Source: an uncultured SAR86 cluster bacterium (GTDB lineage: Bacteria; Pseudomonadota; Gammaproteobacteria; Magnimaribacterales; D2472). Taken from it: a DNA stretch of 64,000 nt. How positions within the stretch are numbered: position 1 is the stretch's first letter; each line of letters opens with the position of its first letter. This document shows, one piece after another, positions 11,668-21,637 of this stretch. The stretch lies in assembly GCA_902617045.1 (NCBI GenBank), contig CACMVA010000005.1, positions 1 to 64,000 on the forward strand, given 5' to 3'. The notes under the pieces are model-generated. The model saw only the letters and a list, made by a program, of their open reading frames with translations. It was not told the DNA's origin and searched no databases. A program made the position numbers and the translations under genes.

Positions 11668-11705
11668 ATATTTGACGTATTTATTTCGTTGAAGTCGTCA
11701 AATAT
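11668..11705. promoter_or_regulatory. Perfect 10-bp inverted repeat upstream of TonB receptor
   Basis: ATATTTGACG - 18 nt - CGTCAAATAT, 21 nt before ATG at 11727. Confidence 0.6.
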
Positions 11706-11726
11706 ACACACACGGGGATATTTATT

Positions 11727-14700
11727 ATGAAAATTAAATACTTTTTTTCTTTATATTTTTTATTGTTTTTAACTTCAGGATTTGCATTAGCGGATAATCC
11801 TGGTGAAGTTGTTGCTTCTTCTCCAGAGACATCTGAAGAGTCTTCTGAAGACCAGACTGTAGAAACGACTGAAAGCGAAAGCGAAGTTGTTGAATCTTCA
11901 GACGGCGATGAAGAAGTTGTGAAACTTCAAAAAGTTGTTGTTACAGGATCAAGAATTAAAAGAACTGATCTATCTGGAGCATTACCACTTTTGGTCATAA
12001 CAAAAGAGGACATTGATGCTGGTGGCTTTAGGAATATTACAGAAGCTTTGCAAGCTGTTCCTGCTGCGAATGCATTTAACCAGAACGAACAAGAAACTAA
12101 TTACTTTACTCCAAATGCAAACTCACTTAACTTGAGAAACATTGGACCTAGTAAAACTCTTTATTTAATTAATGGAAGAAGAACTGCTGACTATCCAGTC
12201 CCTTATAACAATGCTAGTAACATTGTTAACTTATCAACGATACCAAATGGTTTAGTTGATAGAATTGAGGTTTTATCTCAAGGTTCTTCTGCTATTTATG
12301 GTTCAGACGCAGTTGGTGGTGTTGTAAACATTATCACCAGAGAAGGCATGGACTATTCAACAATCCAAGGTTTTTCATCTATAACTGAACATGGTGGTGA
12401 CATGATAAATAGTCTCACCTTTACAACTGGAGGATTCTTTGGAGCATCTAGTTGGACTTTGGGTATTGATGCCACACAAGTAGATCCCATGTATCTTGCT
12501 GATAGAGATGGATATAACGACTGGAAAGACGATCCGGATTATGGACAAACATATGCAAACCCAAGATGGGGTGCTGCAATGCAATTTATACCATGGTATT
12601 GGCCCGGTGGTGACGCTGTGACAGTTTCTCCTGAAGATCTCGGTTATCCTTGTGATAGTCAAGACTTATCTGGAGGAGCTTTCAGACTATTCAGTAGAGA
12701 CAAGCCTGAAGTTTATGGTACTACTAACTATACTGGTTCATATCAAGGATATGCTTGTGCATATAACAGAGGTGCTAACGGTGGTGACTCAACAAGTATT
12801 GTTAACGAAAGAGATGATGTCACTATAATGGGTACTTTTACTCATAACTTTGATAGCGGCACTCAATTTAATGCAAGAGTTTATCATTTTACTGAAGAAG
12901 CTTATTTCAGAAGTTCTGTTTCAAGATATATATCATTAGGATCTATGATTGATTCAAGAATTCTTATTGCTATGCGAGATGTTGAAAATGATCTTATACC
13001 TGCTGGTAACCCTGTTGGTAGAGCCTCATATATTCTAAGGTACTTCACGCCTGCTATGGGTAAACCATTTGAAGCAAGATCAGATTATGAAGAAGATATG
13101 ACAGATATTTTCTTTGGTTTTAATGGAACTCTTGATAATGGTTACGAATGGTCAGTTGGTGCAAACATGACTGAATATAACTCATTCTTTGAGGATTCAG
13201 AGCTTACTCAAAAAGGTAAGGATTATATGGCTGGTGTTGGAATGACTAATCCTGATGGCTCACTTGCAACTGGTTGGTATGCTGGGGATCCTTGTCAGCA
13301 TCGTGATTCTGGAATGGGTGGATTGCTTGCAAGCTTTGGTTTTTCAAACTGTTTCTTCCCAGAAAGACTTTATGGACCTATTTCTCAAGAGTTGTTCTCA
13401 TCATGGTTGGTTGACGATTCGGTTGATGCTGAATCCTATCAGTATATGATTGATGCAGACTTAACTGGTGAGTTTATGGCTGGATCTACTCCGGTAGCAT
13501 TCAATATTCATGCTGAATATCAGTATCAAGACTACGAAGTTATTCCATCAGAAGGTAGACTTGATGACACTATCTACGGTGGTGATGACGCAATTCAAAT
13601 CATTCAAGGATCAACCAGGTATGGTTTTGGTGATAGGAATAGATTTTCACTAGGTTTTGAAGCACAAGCTCCAATTGGTGATAAATTAGAAATCACATTA
13701 GCGTCAAGATATGACTCATACGATGATGATTCATCTAGTATCGGATCAAGATGGTCTTCAATGTTTAACTTTGCTTATAGACCAACTGAAGACTTCTTAC
13801 TTAGAGGTTCTGCAGGCCAAACATTTAGAGCACCAGATATGCACTATGTTTATTCACAACCTAGTTCAGTGTTTTCATATGGTGTTGATTATCCTCAATG
13901 TTATGCAAACTATGTAGCTGGATCTACTGCAACAGGACCAATAGATCCTCAAGATTTAGCAACAGCTGCATCGCTTTGTGGAAACCAAGGAGCTTACGGA
14001 GATTACTTTAAAACTTTCCAAAGTGGTAATAAAGAACTTCTAGCAGAAGAGGGCGAAAATTACTCATTAGGTTTTGTTTTAAATATTGGTGAAAATATGA
14101 GCTGGCAGTTTGATGCATACCATGTTTACCTTGAGAATCAAGTTGCTCAAGAGTCAAACTCATCACAGTTAGTTGCTGAGGGTGTTTGTCTATATGGCCA
14201 AGCATTTATTGATTGGTATGACATTGCTGAAAACGTACCCCAAAGAGATTGTGATTTAATTACATCAAGAATTACAAGATCACAAGATACTTTCCCTGGA
14301 GACGCTCCTACATCATTAACTGATGTTGTTAATATTACTAGAAGCCCAAGAAATAATGGTTATATTGAGTATGTAGGTGCTGATACTTATATCAATTGGA
14401 GAAAAGAAACTGAAAATGTTGGTGACTTTGCAGTTTCAATAGGTTCGACAACAATTGATCATATTAATTATTTAGCTGACCCATACGGAGATGAAATTGA
14501 GTTCTTAAGTTATTACACCTATGAACCAAGATCTAGACAAAATATGAACTTCTCATATCAGTATGAGAAACATCAAGTGAATGTGAATATGACTAGAATG
14601 GGTCATATGAATATCGTTCGTAATTCAAGTGGAGGAACAAAATCTGATCCACATATTATTACAAACGTATCATATTTCTATGACTTTAATCCTGATTTCG

Positions 14701-14837
14701 ATACTTATATAAGTATTAGAAATATTGACGATGTAATGCCTCAGAAAGACGGTGGTTATTCATATCCTTTCTTTGCTAATGGTTATTACAGCGCATTTGG
14801 ACGATATGCCACAATTGGTGTAACTTATAGATTCTAA
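11727..14837 (+). CDS. TonB-dependent receptor
   Basis: Signal peptide, acidic linker, VVVTGSRIKRTDLSGALPLLVITKEDI plug, IEVLSQGSSAIYGSDAVGGVVNIITR, C-terminal YATIGVTYRF. Confidence 0.96.
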   Translation: MKIKYFFSLYFLLFLTSGFALADNPGEVVASSPETSEESSEDQTVETTESESEVVESSDGDEEVVKLQKVVVTGSRIKRTDLSGALPLLVITKEDIDAGGFRNITEALQAVPAANAFNQNEQETNYFTPNANSLNLRNIGPSKTLYLINGRRTADYPVPYNNASNIVNLSTIPNGLVDRIEVLSQGSSAIYGSDAVGGVVNIITREGMDYSTIQGFSSITEHGGDMINSLTFTTGGFFGASSWTLGIDATQVDPMYLADRDGYNDWKDDPDYGQTYANPRWGAAMQFIPWYWPGGDAVTVSPEDLGYPCDSQDLSGGAFRLFSRDKPEVYGTTNYTGSYQGYACAYNRGANGGDSTSIVNERDDVTIMGTFTHNFDSGTQFNARVYHFTEEAYFRSSVSRYISLGSMIDSRILIAMRDVENDLIPAGNPVGRASYILRYFTPAMGKPFEARSDYEEDMTDIFFGFNGTLDNGYEWSVGANMTEYNSFFEDSELTQKGKDYMAGVGMTNPDGSLATGWYAGDPCQHRDSGMGGLLASFGFSNCFFPERLYGPISQELFSSWLVDDSVDAESYQYMIDADLTGEFMAGSTPVAFNIHAEYQYQDYEVIPSEGRLDDTIYGGDDAIQIIQGSTRYGFGDRNRFSLGFEAQAPIGDKLEITLASRYDSYDDDSSSIGSRWSSMFNFAYRPTEDFLLRGSAGQTFRAPDMHYVYSQPSSVFSYGVDYPQCYANYVAGSTATGPIDPQDLATAASLCGNQGAYGDYFKTFQSGNKELLAEEGENYSLGFVLNIGENMSWQFDAYHVYLENQVAQESNSSQLVAEGVCLYGQAFIDWYDIAENVPQRDCDLITSRITRSQDTFPGDAPTSLTDVVNITRSPRNNGYIEYVGADTYINWRKETENVGDFAVSIGSTTIDHINYLADPYGDEIEFLSYYTYEPRSRQNMNFSYQYEKHQVNVNMTRMGHMNIVRNSSGGTKSDPHIITNVSYFYDFNPDFDTYISIRNIDDVMPQKDGGYSYPFFANGYYSAFGRYATIGVTYRF

Positions 14838-14851
14838 GTAGATCTTAACTT

Positions 14852-14883
14852 AAAAAAACATCCTCATATGAGGATGTTTTTTT
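14852..14883 (+). terminator. Rho-independent terminator after TonB receptor
   Basis: AAAAAAACATCCTCAT/ATGAGGATGTTTTTTT perfect inverted repeat with T-tract. Confidence 0.9.
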
Positions 14884-14910
14884 ATTAATTGATGTAAAAT
14901 ATATATAAAT

Positions 14911-15678
14911 ATGAAATATATTTCTAACACATTAGCCGCGCTTGTTATATCAATATCTTTTGATATTTATGCTCAAGAAATAGTAGATGAGACTATCGAT
15001 ACACAGGTTTCTGCCAGCTCAATAAGCCAGAATGCTCAAATCAAAATTGACGGACTCGATGAACAGTCTAAAGAGCTTTATTATGAGTATAAAGATACTA
15101 TAGCTGAGTATAAAAGTTTAAAGATTTATGATGATCAACTCCAAGAAATCATCAACGCACAAAATGATGAAATAAAGAGTATCCTAAATCAAATAGACTC
15201 ACTTGATTCAACTAATAAAGATATTCTCCCGTTCCTTAAAAGAATGATTGATGCTCTGAGGGAGTTTGTTCTTCTTGATGTACCATTTTTAAAAGAACAA
15301 AGACTGAATAAAATAAATGAACTTGATAGTATCTTGCTTAAAGCAAATGTGACTACTGCAGAAAAGTTCAGAAAAGTTTTTGAGGCATATCAATCAGAGT
15401 ATAACTTTGGAAATACTATTGAAACTTATAGCGGTACTATGGAGATTGATAATGATCAAATGGCCGTAAGATTTTTTAGATTAGGTAGAATTGGTTATTA
15501 CTACGCCTCGTTAGATTATAAAAAAACAGGATATTGGGATGATTTTAGTAAAGAATGGGTTCACTCAAGAGGTAAATTTAGTAATGAACTCGAAGCTGCA
15601 ATAGATATTGCTAATAGACAAGCTCCACCAAACTTTATAAATCTTCCAATTAAACCAATTGATAGGACAGAGCTATGA
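14911..15678 (+). CDS. DUF3450-like periplasmic protein of TonB energising operon
   Basis: Signal peptide + coiled-coil; position immediately before the TtpC/ExbB/ExbD/TonB genes; LLKANVTTAEKFRKVFEAYQSEYNFGNTIETYSG. Confidence 0.8.
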   Translation: MKYISNTLAALVISISFDIYAQEIVDETIDTQVSASSISQNAQIKIDGLDEQSKELYYEYKDTIAEYKSLKIYDDQLQEIINAQNDEIKSILNQIDSLDSTNKDILPFLKRMIDALREFVLLDVPFLKEQRLNKINELDSILLKANVTTAEKFRKVFEAYQSEYNFGNTIETYSGTMEIDNDQMAVRFFRLGRIGYYYASLDYKKTGYWDDFSKEWVHSRGKFSNELEAAIDIANRQAPPNFINLPIKPIDRTEL

Positions 15679-17000
15679 TTAAAAATAATTTACTAGCTCT
15701 TTCGTTTCTATTATCAGTTTTTATTTTTGCTCAAGAAGAAGTAGAGGAAATACCAATTGAAGAGCAAAGAAATAATAAAATCAAAGAATTACTTCAAACT
15801 GTTGAGACTAACAAAAGTATATACATTCAGGAAGATCAACTAAGAATAAATGAATTCTTAGATTTGATAGATGAAAGACAAAACATGCTTTCAAAAGCAA
15901 AAACAGACCTTCAAAATGAAAAAGCAAGAAATGAAAGACTTGAAAAAGAATTTGAGGAGAACGAAAAACTTTTAGCTGAACTTGAAGAAAGGCTGCAGAT
16001 AAAAATTGGTGTTTTAGGAGAATTATTTGGAGTTGCAAGACAATTTGCTGGCGAACTTTTATCTAATTCAGAGAATGCTTATACCTTTACTGAATTTCCA
16101 CAAAGAGGAGATAAATTAAGAGAAATTGGACAGATACAGGTTCATAATATTAATGAGCTTGAAACATTATGGTTGGAATATTTTAATGAAATAGTAGCCT
16201 CAGGTGAAATAAAAGAATTCAAATCAAAAATCATTAATTCTAAAGGAGATGCTTTTGAAGATAATATAATTAGATATGGTTTATTCTCAGCGTCATATAA
16301 CTCTAAATATATTAAAACACTTCCTGAACTAGGAGGTTTTGAGCTTCTTCAAAGACAGCCCGAAAGGAGTGTTCGTAAAACACTTAGAAGACACCAAAGA
16401 GCAGATGAATACAGATCTGCTTCAATTGATCCAACAAGAGGATTTTTGCTATCTTTATATTTAGATAAATCTAGTTGGTTTGAGAGGATTGCTCAAGGAA
16501 AATCAGTTGGGTTTATTATTATCTTAATTGGTATTGCTGGAGTTATTTTTTCTTCATACAAAATATATTTGCTAAACGAAAATAAAAAATTACTAGAAGA
16601 TCCTAATGAATCTAATGTTATAAGTGAAATGGTTGAAAGTATAAGAGAAGGCACCTCATATCAATCAAAAGAGAATATTATTGATGAATTAATCTCCAAT
16701 TACAGTGCCAAACTCGATTGGGGTGTCAGCTGGATTAAGTTTGTAGCAGCTGTTGCACCGTTACTAGGTTTGTTAGGAACTGTTATTGGTATGATTGAAA
16801 CCTTCCAAGCTATAACTTTATTTGGCACAGGAGATCCTAAACAAATGGCTGGTGGTATATCGCAAGCATTAGTAACTACTATGCTTGGTTTAATTGTTGC
16901 AGCTCCTCTGCTTGGTTTTTATACATATATATCAGACAGAGTTAATACCCTTATTCAAGTGGTTGAAGAGAAGGGCTCCTATCTATTATCAAAAGAATAA
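15675..17000 (+). CDS. MotA/TolQ/ExbB proton-channel family protein with long periplasmic domain (TtpC-like)
   Basis: C-terminal FVAAVAPLLGLLGTVIGMIETFQAITLFGTGDPKQMAGGISQALVTTMLGL. Confidence 0.9.
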   Translation: MIKNNLLALSFLLSVFIFAQEEVEEIPIEEQRNNKIKELLQTVETNKSIYIQEDQLRINEFLDLIDERQNMLSKAKTDLQNEKARNERLEKEFEENEKLLAELEERLQIKIGVLGELFGVARQFAGELLSNSENAYTFTEFPQRGDKLREIGQIQVHNINELETLWLEYFNEIVASGEIKEFKSKIINSKGDAFEDNIIRYGLFSASYNSKYIKTLPELGGFELLQRQPERSVRKTLRRHQRADEYRSASIDPTRGFLLSLYLDKSSWFERIAQGKSVGFIIILIGIAGVIFSSYKIYLLNENKKLLEDPNESNVISEMVESIREGTSYQSKENIIDELISNYSAKLDWGVSWIKFVAAVAPLLGLLGTVIGMIETFQAITLFGTGDPKQMAGGISQALVTTMLGLIVAAPLLGFYTYISDRVNTLIQVVEEKGSYLLSKE

Positions 17001-17509
17001 TGCTTGATGAACTATTTATAAGAGGCGGACCAGTACTTTATGTATTGTTTTTTATTACTTTGCTTATTTTTTATATTCTTATAGATAAATATAATTTTCT
17101 ACTATTAAATTCTAAAGATTGGTTAAACAATCAATTAAGCAAATTCAAAGAAGAGTTTCCTCCAGAATCTACAGACTTTAAGATTGTTGATCGAGTTTTA
17201 TTGTCATCAACTACACGAGAATTTAATTCAAACATAAAAATTCTTCAAGGTTTGATAAGTATGTGTCCAATGATTGGCCTATTGGGGACTGTGTATGGAA
17301 TGATAGAAGTTTTTGAGGTTTTATCATTTTTAGGAACTGGTAATCCAAGAGCAATGTCATCAGGTGTTGCTATGGCAACAATACCAACTATGTCAGGAAT
17401 GGTAATTACTCTTTTCGGTCTCTATTTTTATCAGGACATTAATGGAAGAATAGAGAATCTATCAAAAGATTTTAAATTAAGTTTAAAATCCGAGGGATAT
17501 AAATTATGA
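17000..17509 (+). CDS. exbB: ExbB-like proton channel
   Basis: GLISMCPMIGLLGTVYGMIEVFEVLSFLGTGNPRAMSSGVAMATIPTMSGM. Confidence 0.92.
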   Translation: MLDELFIRGGPVLYVLFFITLLIFYILIDKYNFLLLNSKDWLNNQLSKFKEEFPPESTDFKIVDRVLLSSTTREFNSNIKILQGLISMCPMIGLLGTVYGMIEVFEVLSFLGTGNPRAMSSGVAMATIPTMSGMVITLFGLYFYQDINGRIENLSKDFKLSLKSEGYKL

Positions 17510-17910
17510 AAAGAAGATCAAGAAGGAATAATGAAGAGAACGCATTAGATTTAACTCCAATGATGGATATCGTTTTTATCATGTTAATTTTCTTTATAGT
17601 TACAACTTCATTCGTAAAAGAAACAGGAGTGGATATAAACAGACCAAATGCTGAAACTGCTGAAAGAGATGAGAAAGGTAATATTTTAGTTGCACTCACT
17701 GAAAATAATGAGATATGGATTGATAAAAGAAGAGTTGACCTTAAAGCTGTAAGAGCAAATATAGAAAGATTAAAAATAGAATATCCTGGCGGCTCTGTAA
17801 TTATTCAAGCAGATAAGTTATCTAAATCAGGATTACTTGTTGAAACAATGGATCAAATTAGATTAGCTGGAATTCAAAATATATCTATTGCAGCAAAAAA
17901 TGATAATTGA
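17506..17910 (+). CDS. exbD: ExbD biopolymer transport protein
   Basis: LDLTPMMDIVFIMLIFFIVTTSFVKETGVDINRP. Confidence 0.94.
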   Translation: MKRRSRRNNEENALDLTPMMDIVFIMLIFFIVTTSFVKETGVDINRPNAETAERDEKGNILVALTENNEIWIDKRRVDLKAVRANIERLKIEYPGGSVIIQADKLSKSGLLVETMDQIRLAGIQNISIAAKNDN

Positions 17911-18526
17911 TCAAAAAAAAGTTATAAATTTATCAATCACTTTTGTCGTAACAGTTGTAATTTTCTTGATTATCCAATCTCTTATTACAAGAAATTCAAA
18001 TTTAGATTTAGAAAATAGACCTCAGAATTATATTGAATTTATAAGAATTAAACAGGATGATAATTTAGAACAAAGAACTAGAACGTTGCCCGAAAAGCCA
18101 CCACAACCAAAAAGACCACCTCAGCCTGAGGTTGAAATTGATGACACGAAGCCACCTCCTATGCAAAATTTAGACATTGATATACCTGATTTTGATGTCC
18201 CAACAGATTTTAAAGGTGCTTTTTTGGGTGATATATCCAATCTAGGTTCAGGTACTAGTCAATTAATACCCTTGGTAAAAGTTGCTCCTAGATGTCCACC
18301 TGAAGCAGCTTTAGCTGGAATTAATGGCGAAGTTTTGTTAAATTTGCTTGTGAATTCTTCTGGAAGGGTTGAACAAATAAGACTGGTTAGAGCAAATCCT
18401 CCAAGAGTGTTCAATAGAGAGGCTACTAAAGCCGTTAGAAGATGGCAGTTTAAGCCAAAAACAATTGATGGTATTGCTGTAGAACAAAGAGGTGAACTTA
18501 AAGTGGAGTTTATTTGTAATGTTTAA
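17888..18526 (+). CDS. tonB: Energy transducer TonB
   Basis: Single N-terminal TM, Pro-rich PEKPPQPKRPPQPEV linker, C-terminal CPPEAALAGINGEVLLNLLVNSSGRVEQIRLV...RAVRRWQFKP-like domain. Confidence 0.93.
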   Translation: MQQKMIIDQKKVINLSITFVVTVVIFLIIQSLITRNSNLDLENRPQNYIEFIRIKQDDNLEQRTRTLPEKPPQPKRPPQPEVEIDDTKPPPMQNLDIDIPDFDVPTDFKGAFLGDISNLGSGTSQLIPLVKVAPRCPPEAALAGINGEVLLNLLVNSSGRVEQIRLVRANPPRVFNREATKAVRRWQFKPKTIDGIAVEQRGELKVEFICNV

Positions 18527-19748
18527 AATCAAAAAAATTATTTATACATTGTCCTTAATTGGATTTATTGGCAATGCACCCATTATTAATGCTTCTGAGG
18601 ACACTATAAGCCAGTGGACTTATAACTATTTCAAGAGAATTCATAATTATATGGAAATGGAACGATTTGAGGATGCAGGGCGAGAATTAGAAACTCTTGC
18701 AAATAGATATTTTAAAAATGAAAGAAGTTATGAAAGGGCACTTATAAACCAACTTTACGGACAGTTTTATATGATTCAGGGTGATTTTTATAGCGCTATA
18801 CCTTGGTTTGAAAAAGCAGTGCAGTTTGGCTATCTAAATCTACCAGGAGAAATACAAACCAGGTCAAATCTTGCTGCTGCATATTTCCAAGCAGGTCGAT
18901 ATGATGATGTTATTAAAACTTTACTTATGACTCAGGAAATGGGCATGAAAAGAGGTATAGACTTAAGTGCGAGTAATTTTGTAATGCTTGGAATGGCGTA
19001 TTATCAATTAAATGATATCCAACCAGCATACAAATATATTTCTAAAGGTAATGATGTATCAGAAAAACTTAATGAGGATTGGTTACAGTATGAATTTGGA
19101 CTTGCTGTAAAGTTAAAAAAGTACAATGAAGCTATAGAAGTTGGTCAATTTTTAATTTTTGTTAATCCTGATAAAAGTACATATTGGAAACAGTTAAGTG
19201 GAGTTTATTATGGTGGTAATAACGAAGATCAGTCGTTAGCTGGTTTAGAACTTGCTTTTGAAAAAGGTGCTATGGAAAAAGAAGTTGATTTTTTAAATCT
19301 CTCAAAATATTTTCTTTATAAAGATCTACCGACCAAGGCAATTAAAGTCTTAAATTTTGGCTTTGAAAATAAGAAGATTAAAATCGATAAAAAAAATCTT
19401 GATCTATTGGCTGACGCATATTTCTTATCTAAAGATAGAGAGGAGGGTATTAACACCCTAATCAAATCTCTTGACATTGAAGCTGATTCTAAAACTTCAT
19501 ATAAAATTGCTAGATTTGCTTTTGAAGCAGAAAATTGGGATATGGCTATAAAGTATTTTAATAGAGCTAAGTCTGAAAAATGGAATGATGTGCCAGGACG
19601 AATAGATCTTTTAACTGGTATTGCTTATTTTGAAAAGGATCAGTTTAATGATGCTCTAAAATATATGGAGATTGCTATCAACTATGATGAATCTAAGTCT
19701 GCAGCTGAAGGATGGATTCAATACATAAAACAATCAATGGGCGCTTAA
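18519..19748 (+). CDS. Tetratricopeptide repeat protein of TonB operon
   Basis: TPR-like repeats (NLAAAYFQAGRYDDVIKTL, GMAYYQLNDIQPAYKYI, GIAYFEKDQFNDALKYME); start trimmed to MFKIKKIIYTL. Confidence 0.85.
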   Translation: MFKIKKIIYTLSLIGFIGNAPIINASEDTISQWTYNYFKRIHNYMEMERFEDAGRELETLANRYFKNERSYERALINQLYGQFYMIQGDFYSAIPWFEKAVQFGYLNLPGEIQTRSNLAAAYFQAGRYDDVIKTLLMTQEMGMKRGIDLSASNFVMLGMAYYQLNDIQPAYKYISKGNDVSEKLNEDWLQYEFGLAVKLKKYNEAIEVGQFLIFVNPDKSTYWKQLSGVYYGGNNEDQSLAGLELAFEKGAMEKEVDFLNLSKYFLYKDLPTKAIKVLNFGFENKKIKIDKKNLDLLADAYFLSKDREEGINTLIKSLDIEADSKTSYKIARFAFEAENWDMAIKYFNRAKSEKWNDVPGRIDLLTGIAYFEKDQFNDALKYMEIAINYDESKSAAEGWIQYIKQSMGA

Positions 19749-19770
19749 TTTTTATTAGTGTAATTTTAAA

Positions 19771-20457
19771 ATGCTAATATCTACTCAAAACTTAGAAAAA
19801 AAGTATCAAGTTGGTTCTGAGACTGTCGTTGCATTAAAAGGAATAAATCTCTCAGTTAAAAAGGGAGAATTTCTTTCAATTATGGGACCATCAGGCTCTG
19901 GAAAAACTACTTTAATGAATATTATTGGTTGCCTAGACTCACCTTCATCCGGTTCTTATATGCTTAATAATAAAACTGTATCTGATCTTAGTGATGATGA
20001 ACTTGCTAAAATTAGAAATTCAGAGATTGGTTTTGTATTCCAGTCATTTCATCTACTTGCAAGAAATACTGCATTAGACAATGTAATGCTTCCATTAAAA
20101 TATGCTGGAAAACAAAAAGCAGAGGCAATTACATTAGCAAAAGACGTTCTTGGACAAGTAGGTTTATCAGATAGATGTAGTCATTCTCCTTCTGAGCTTT
20201 CTGGTGGTCAACAGCAAAGAGTTGCAATAGCAAGAGCATTAGTTAACAAACCAAGTATTCTCTTTGCTGACGAACCTACAGGTAATCTTGATTCAAAAAC
20301 AGGTTCAGAAATTATGAAACTATTTAAAAAGCTAAATGAAGAGGGACAGACTATAATACTAATTACTCATGAAGATGAGATAGCAAAAAAGTCGAAAAGG
20401 GTAATAACAATTATGGATGGTTTAATAGAGTCAGATGTTGAGAATAATGATGAATAA
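19771..20457 (+). CDS. ABC transporter ATP-binding protein (MacB/LolD type)
   Basis: Walker [25 protein letters not shown], Walker [13 protein letters not shown]. Confidence 0.95.
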   Translation: MLISTQNLEKKYQVGSETVVALKGINLSVKKGEFLSIMGPSGSGKTTLMNIIGCLDSPSSGSYMLNNKTVSDLSDDELAKIRNSEIGFVFQSFHLLARNTALDNVMLPLKYAGKQKAEAITLAKDVLGQVGLSDRCSHSPSELSGGQQQRVAIARALVNKPSILFADEPTGNLDSKTGSEIMKLFKKLNEEGQTIILITHEDEIAKKSKRVITIMDGLIESDVENNDE

Positions 20458-21637
20458 ATATTTATTATTATTGGTATCAATCTTTATAATCGTTAGTTGC
20501 GGTGGTAGTGATTCCAAAGATACTCAATTCTATAAGAAAGAACAGACAGTCCCACAAAGACTTGAGGTATCTATTGAGGCATCTGGAGTTATAGAGGCAA
20601 TTTCATCTGTTGAAATAAAATCAAAGGCATCTGGAGAAGTTTTATTTTTAGGTGCTGAGGTTGGAGATTTTGTTGATAAAGGTTTTATGCTCGCTCAAAT
20701 CGATCAAAGAACTGCTAATAACATTGTAGACCAAACAAAATCAGATCTTGAGGCAGCTAAGGTAAGATTAATAAATGCTGAGTCTCAATATGAGAGAGGT
20801 ATTGAACTTCACAAAAATTCTAGTATTTCTGATAAGGATTTTGAGGATATAAAGGAAAATTTTGCTCAAGCAAAATCCACTCTTGTTAGAAATGAAGTTT
20901 CATTTGAAAATGCAAAAATTTCCTTAGACGATACTATTGTGAAATCTCCGATAAATGGAACAGTTATTTCAAGACCAGTTGAGGTTGGTCAAGTAATTTC
21001 ATCACCTACTTCTGCTTTTGGTGAAGGCAGCATAATAATGACTATGGCGGATTTGTCTAAGGTTAGAGTAAGGGCCTTGGTTGACGAAATTGATGTTGGA
21101 AAAGTTGCTTTGGGCCAAAGAGTTTCTATTAAAGTTGCTGCATATAGGGATAAAGAATTTATCGGTACTGTATCAAAAATTGAACCCAAAGCATTTGTTC
21201 AACAAAACGTTACTACCTTTCCAGTTCTTATTGATATAGATAATGAGGAGAATTTATTACTTATTGGTATGAATACTGATGTAGAAATACAAATCTTAAA
21301 AAAAGACGTCACATTAAGTATTCCTACTATGTCTCTTAGAACGAGGAAAGATATTTACACCGCTGCAGCAGTGCTAAACATTGAAAAATATATTATTGAT
21401 GAATTCTTAACTAACAAAGTTGATGGTGAAAATTTTAATAGATTTATAGTTATCAAAGACTCAAATGATGGGCCATATTTATCATGGGTTAAGGTTGGTG
21501 TTTCAGATTTATATAATGTTGAAGTTCTCGAAGGTTTGACAAACGATGATGTTGTTTATATTTTGCCCAGCAAAAGCTTATTTGATTATCAACAACGTTT
21601 CAAAGAAAGAGTAAGTGGTACATTTAGTTTTGGTTAA
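20447..21637 (+). CDS. MacA-like efflux periplasmic adaptor
   Basis: Lipoprotein-like N-terminus IVSCGG; HlyD/biotinyl-lipoyl pattern [33 protein letters not shown]. Confidence 0.9.
   Translation: MMNKYLLLLVSIFIIVSCGGSDSKDTQFYKKEQTVPQRLEVSIEASGVIEAISSVEIKSKASGEVLFLGAEVGDFVDKGFMLAQIDQRTANNIVDQTKSDLEAAKVRLINAESQYERGIELHKNSSISDKDFEDIKENFAQAKSTLVRNEVSFENAKISLDDTIVKSPINGTVISRPVEVGQVISSPTSAFGEGSIIMTMADLSKVRVRALVDEIDVGKVALGQRVSIKVAAYRDKEFIGTVSKIEPKAFVQQNVTTFPVLIDIDNEENLLLIGMNTDVEIQILKKDVTLSIPTMSLRTRKDIYTAAAVLNIEKYIIDEFLTNKVDGENFNRFIVIKDSNDGPYLSWVKVGVSDLYNVEVLEGLTNDDVVYILPSKSLFDYQQRFKERVSGTFSFG

Noticed and set aside
12375-12662. 95-aa antisense ORF inside the TonB receptor
   Set aside because: Antisense shadow of a strongly coding frame; low-complexity Ile/Ser/Thr composition
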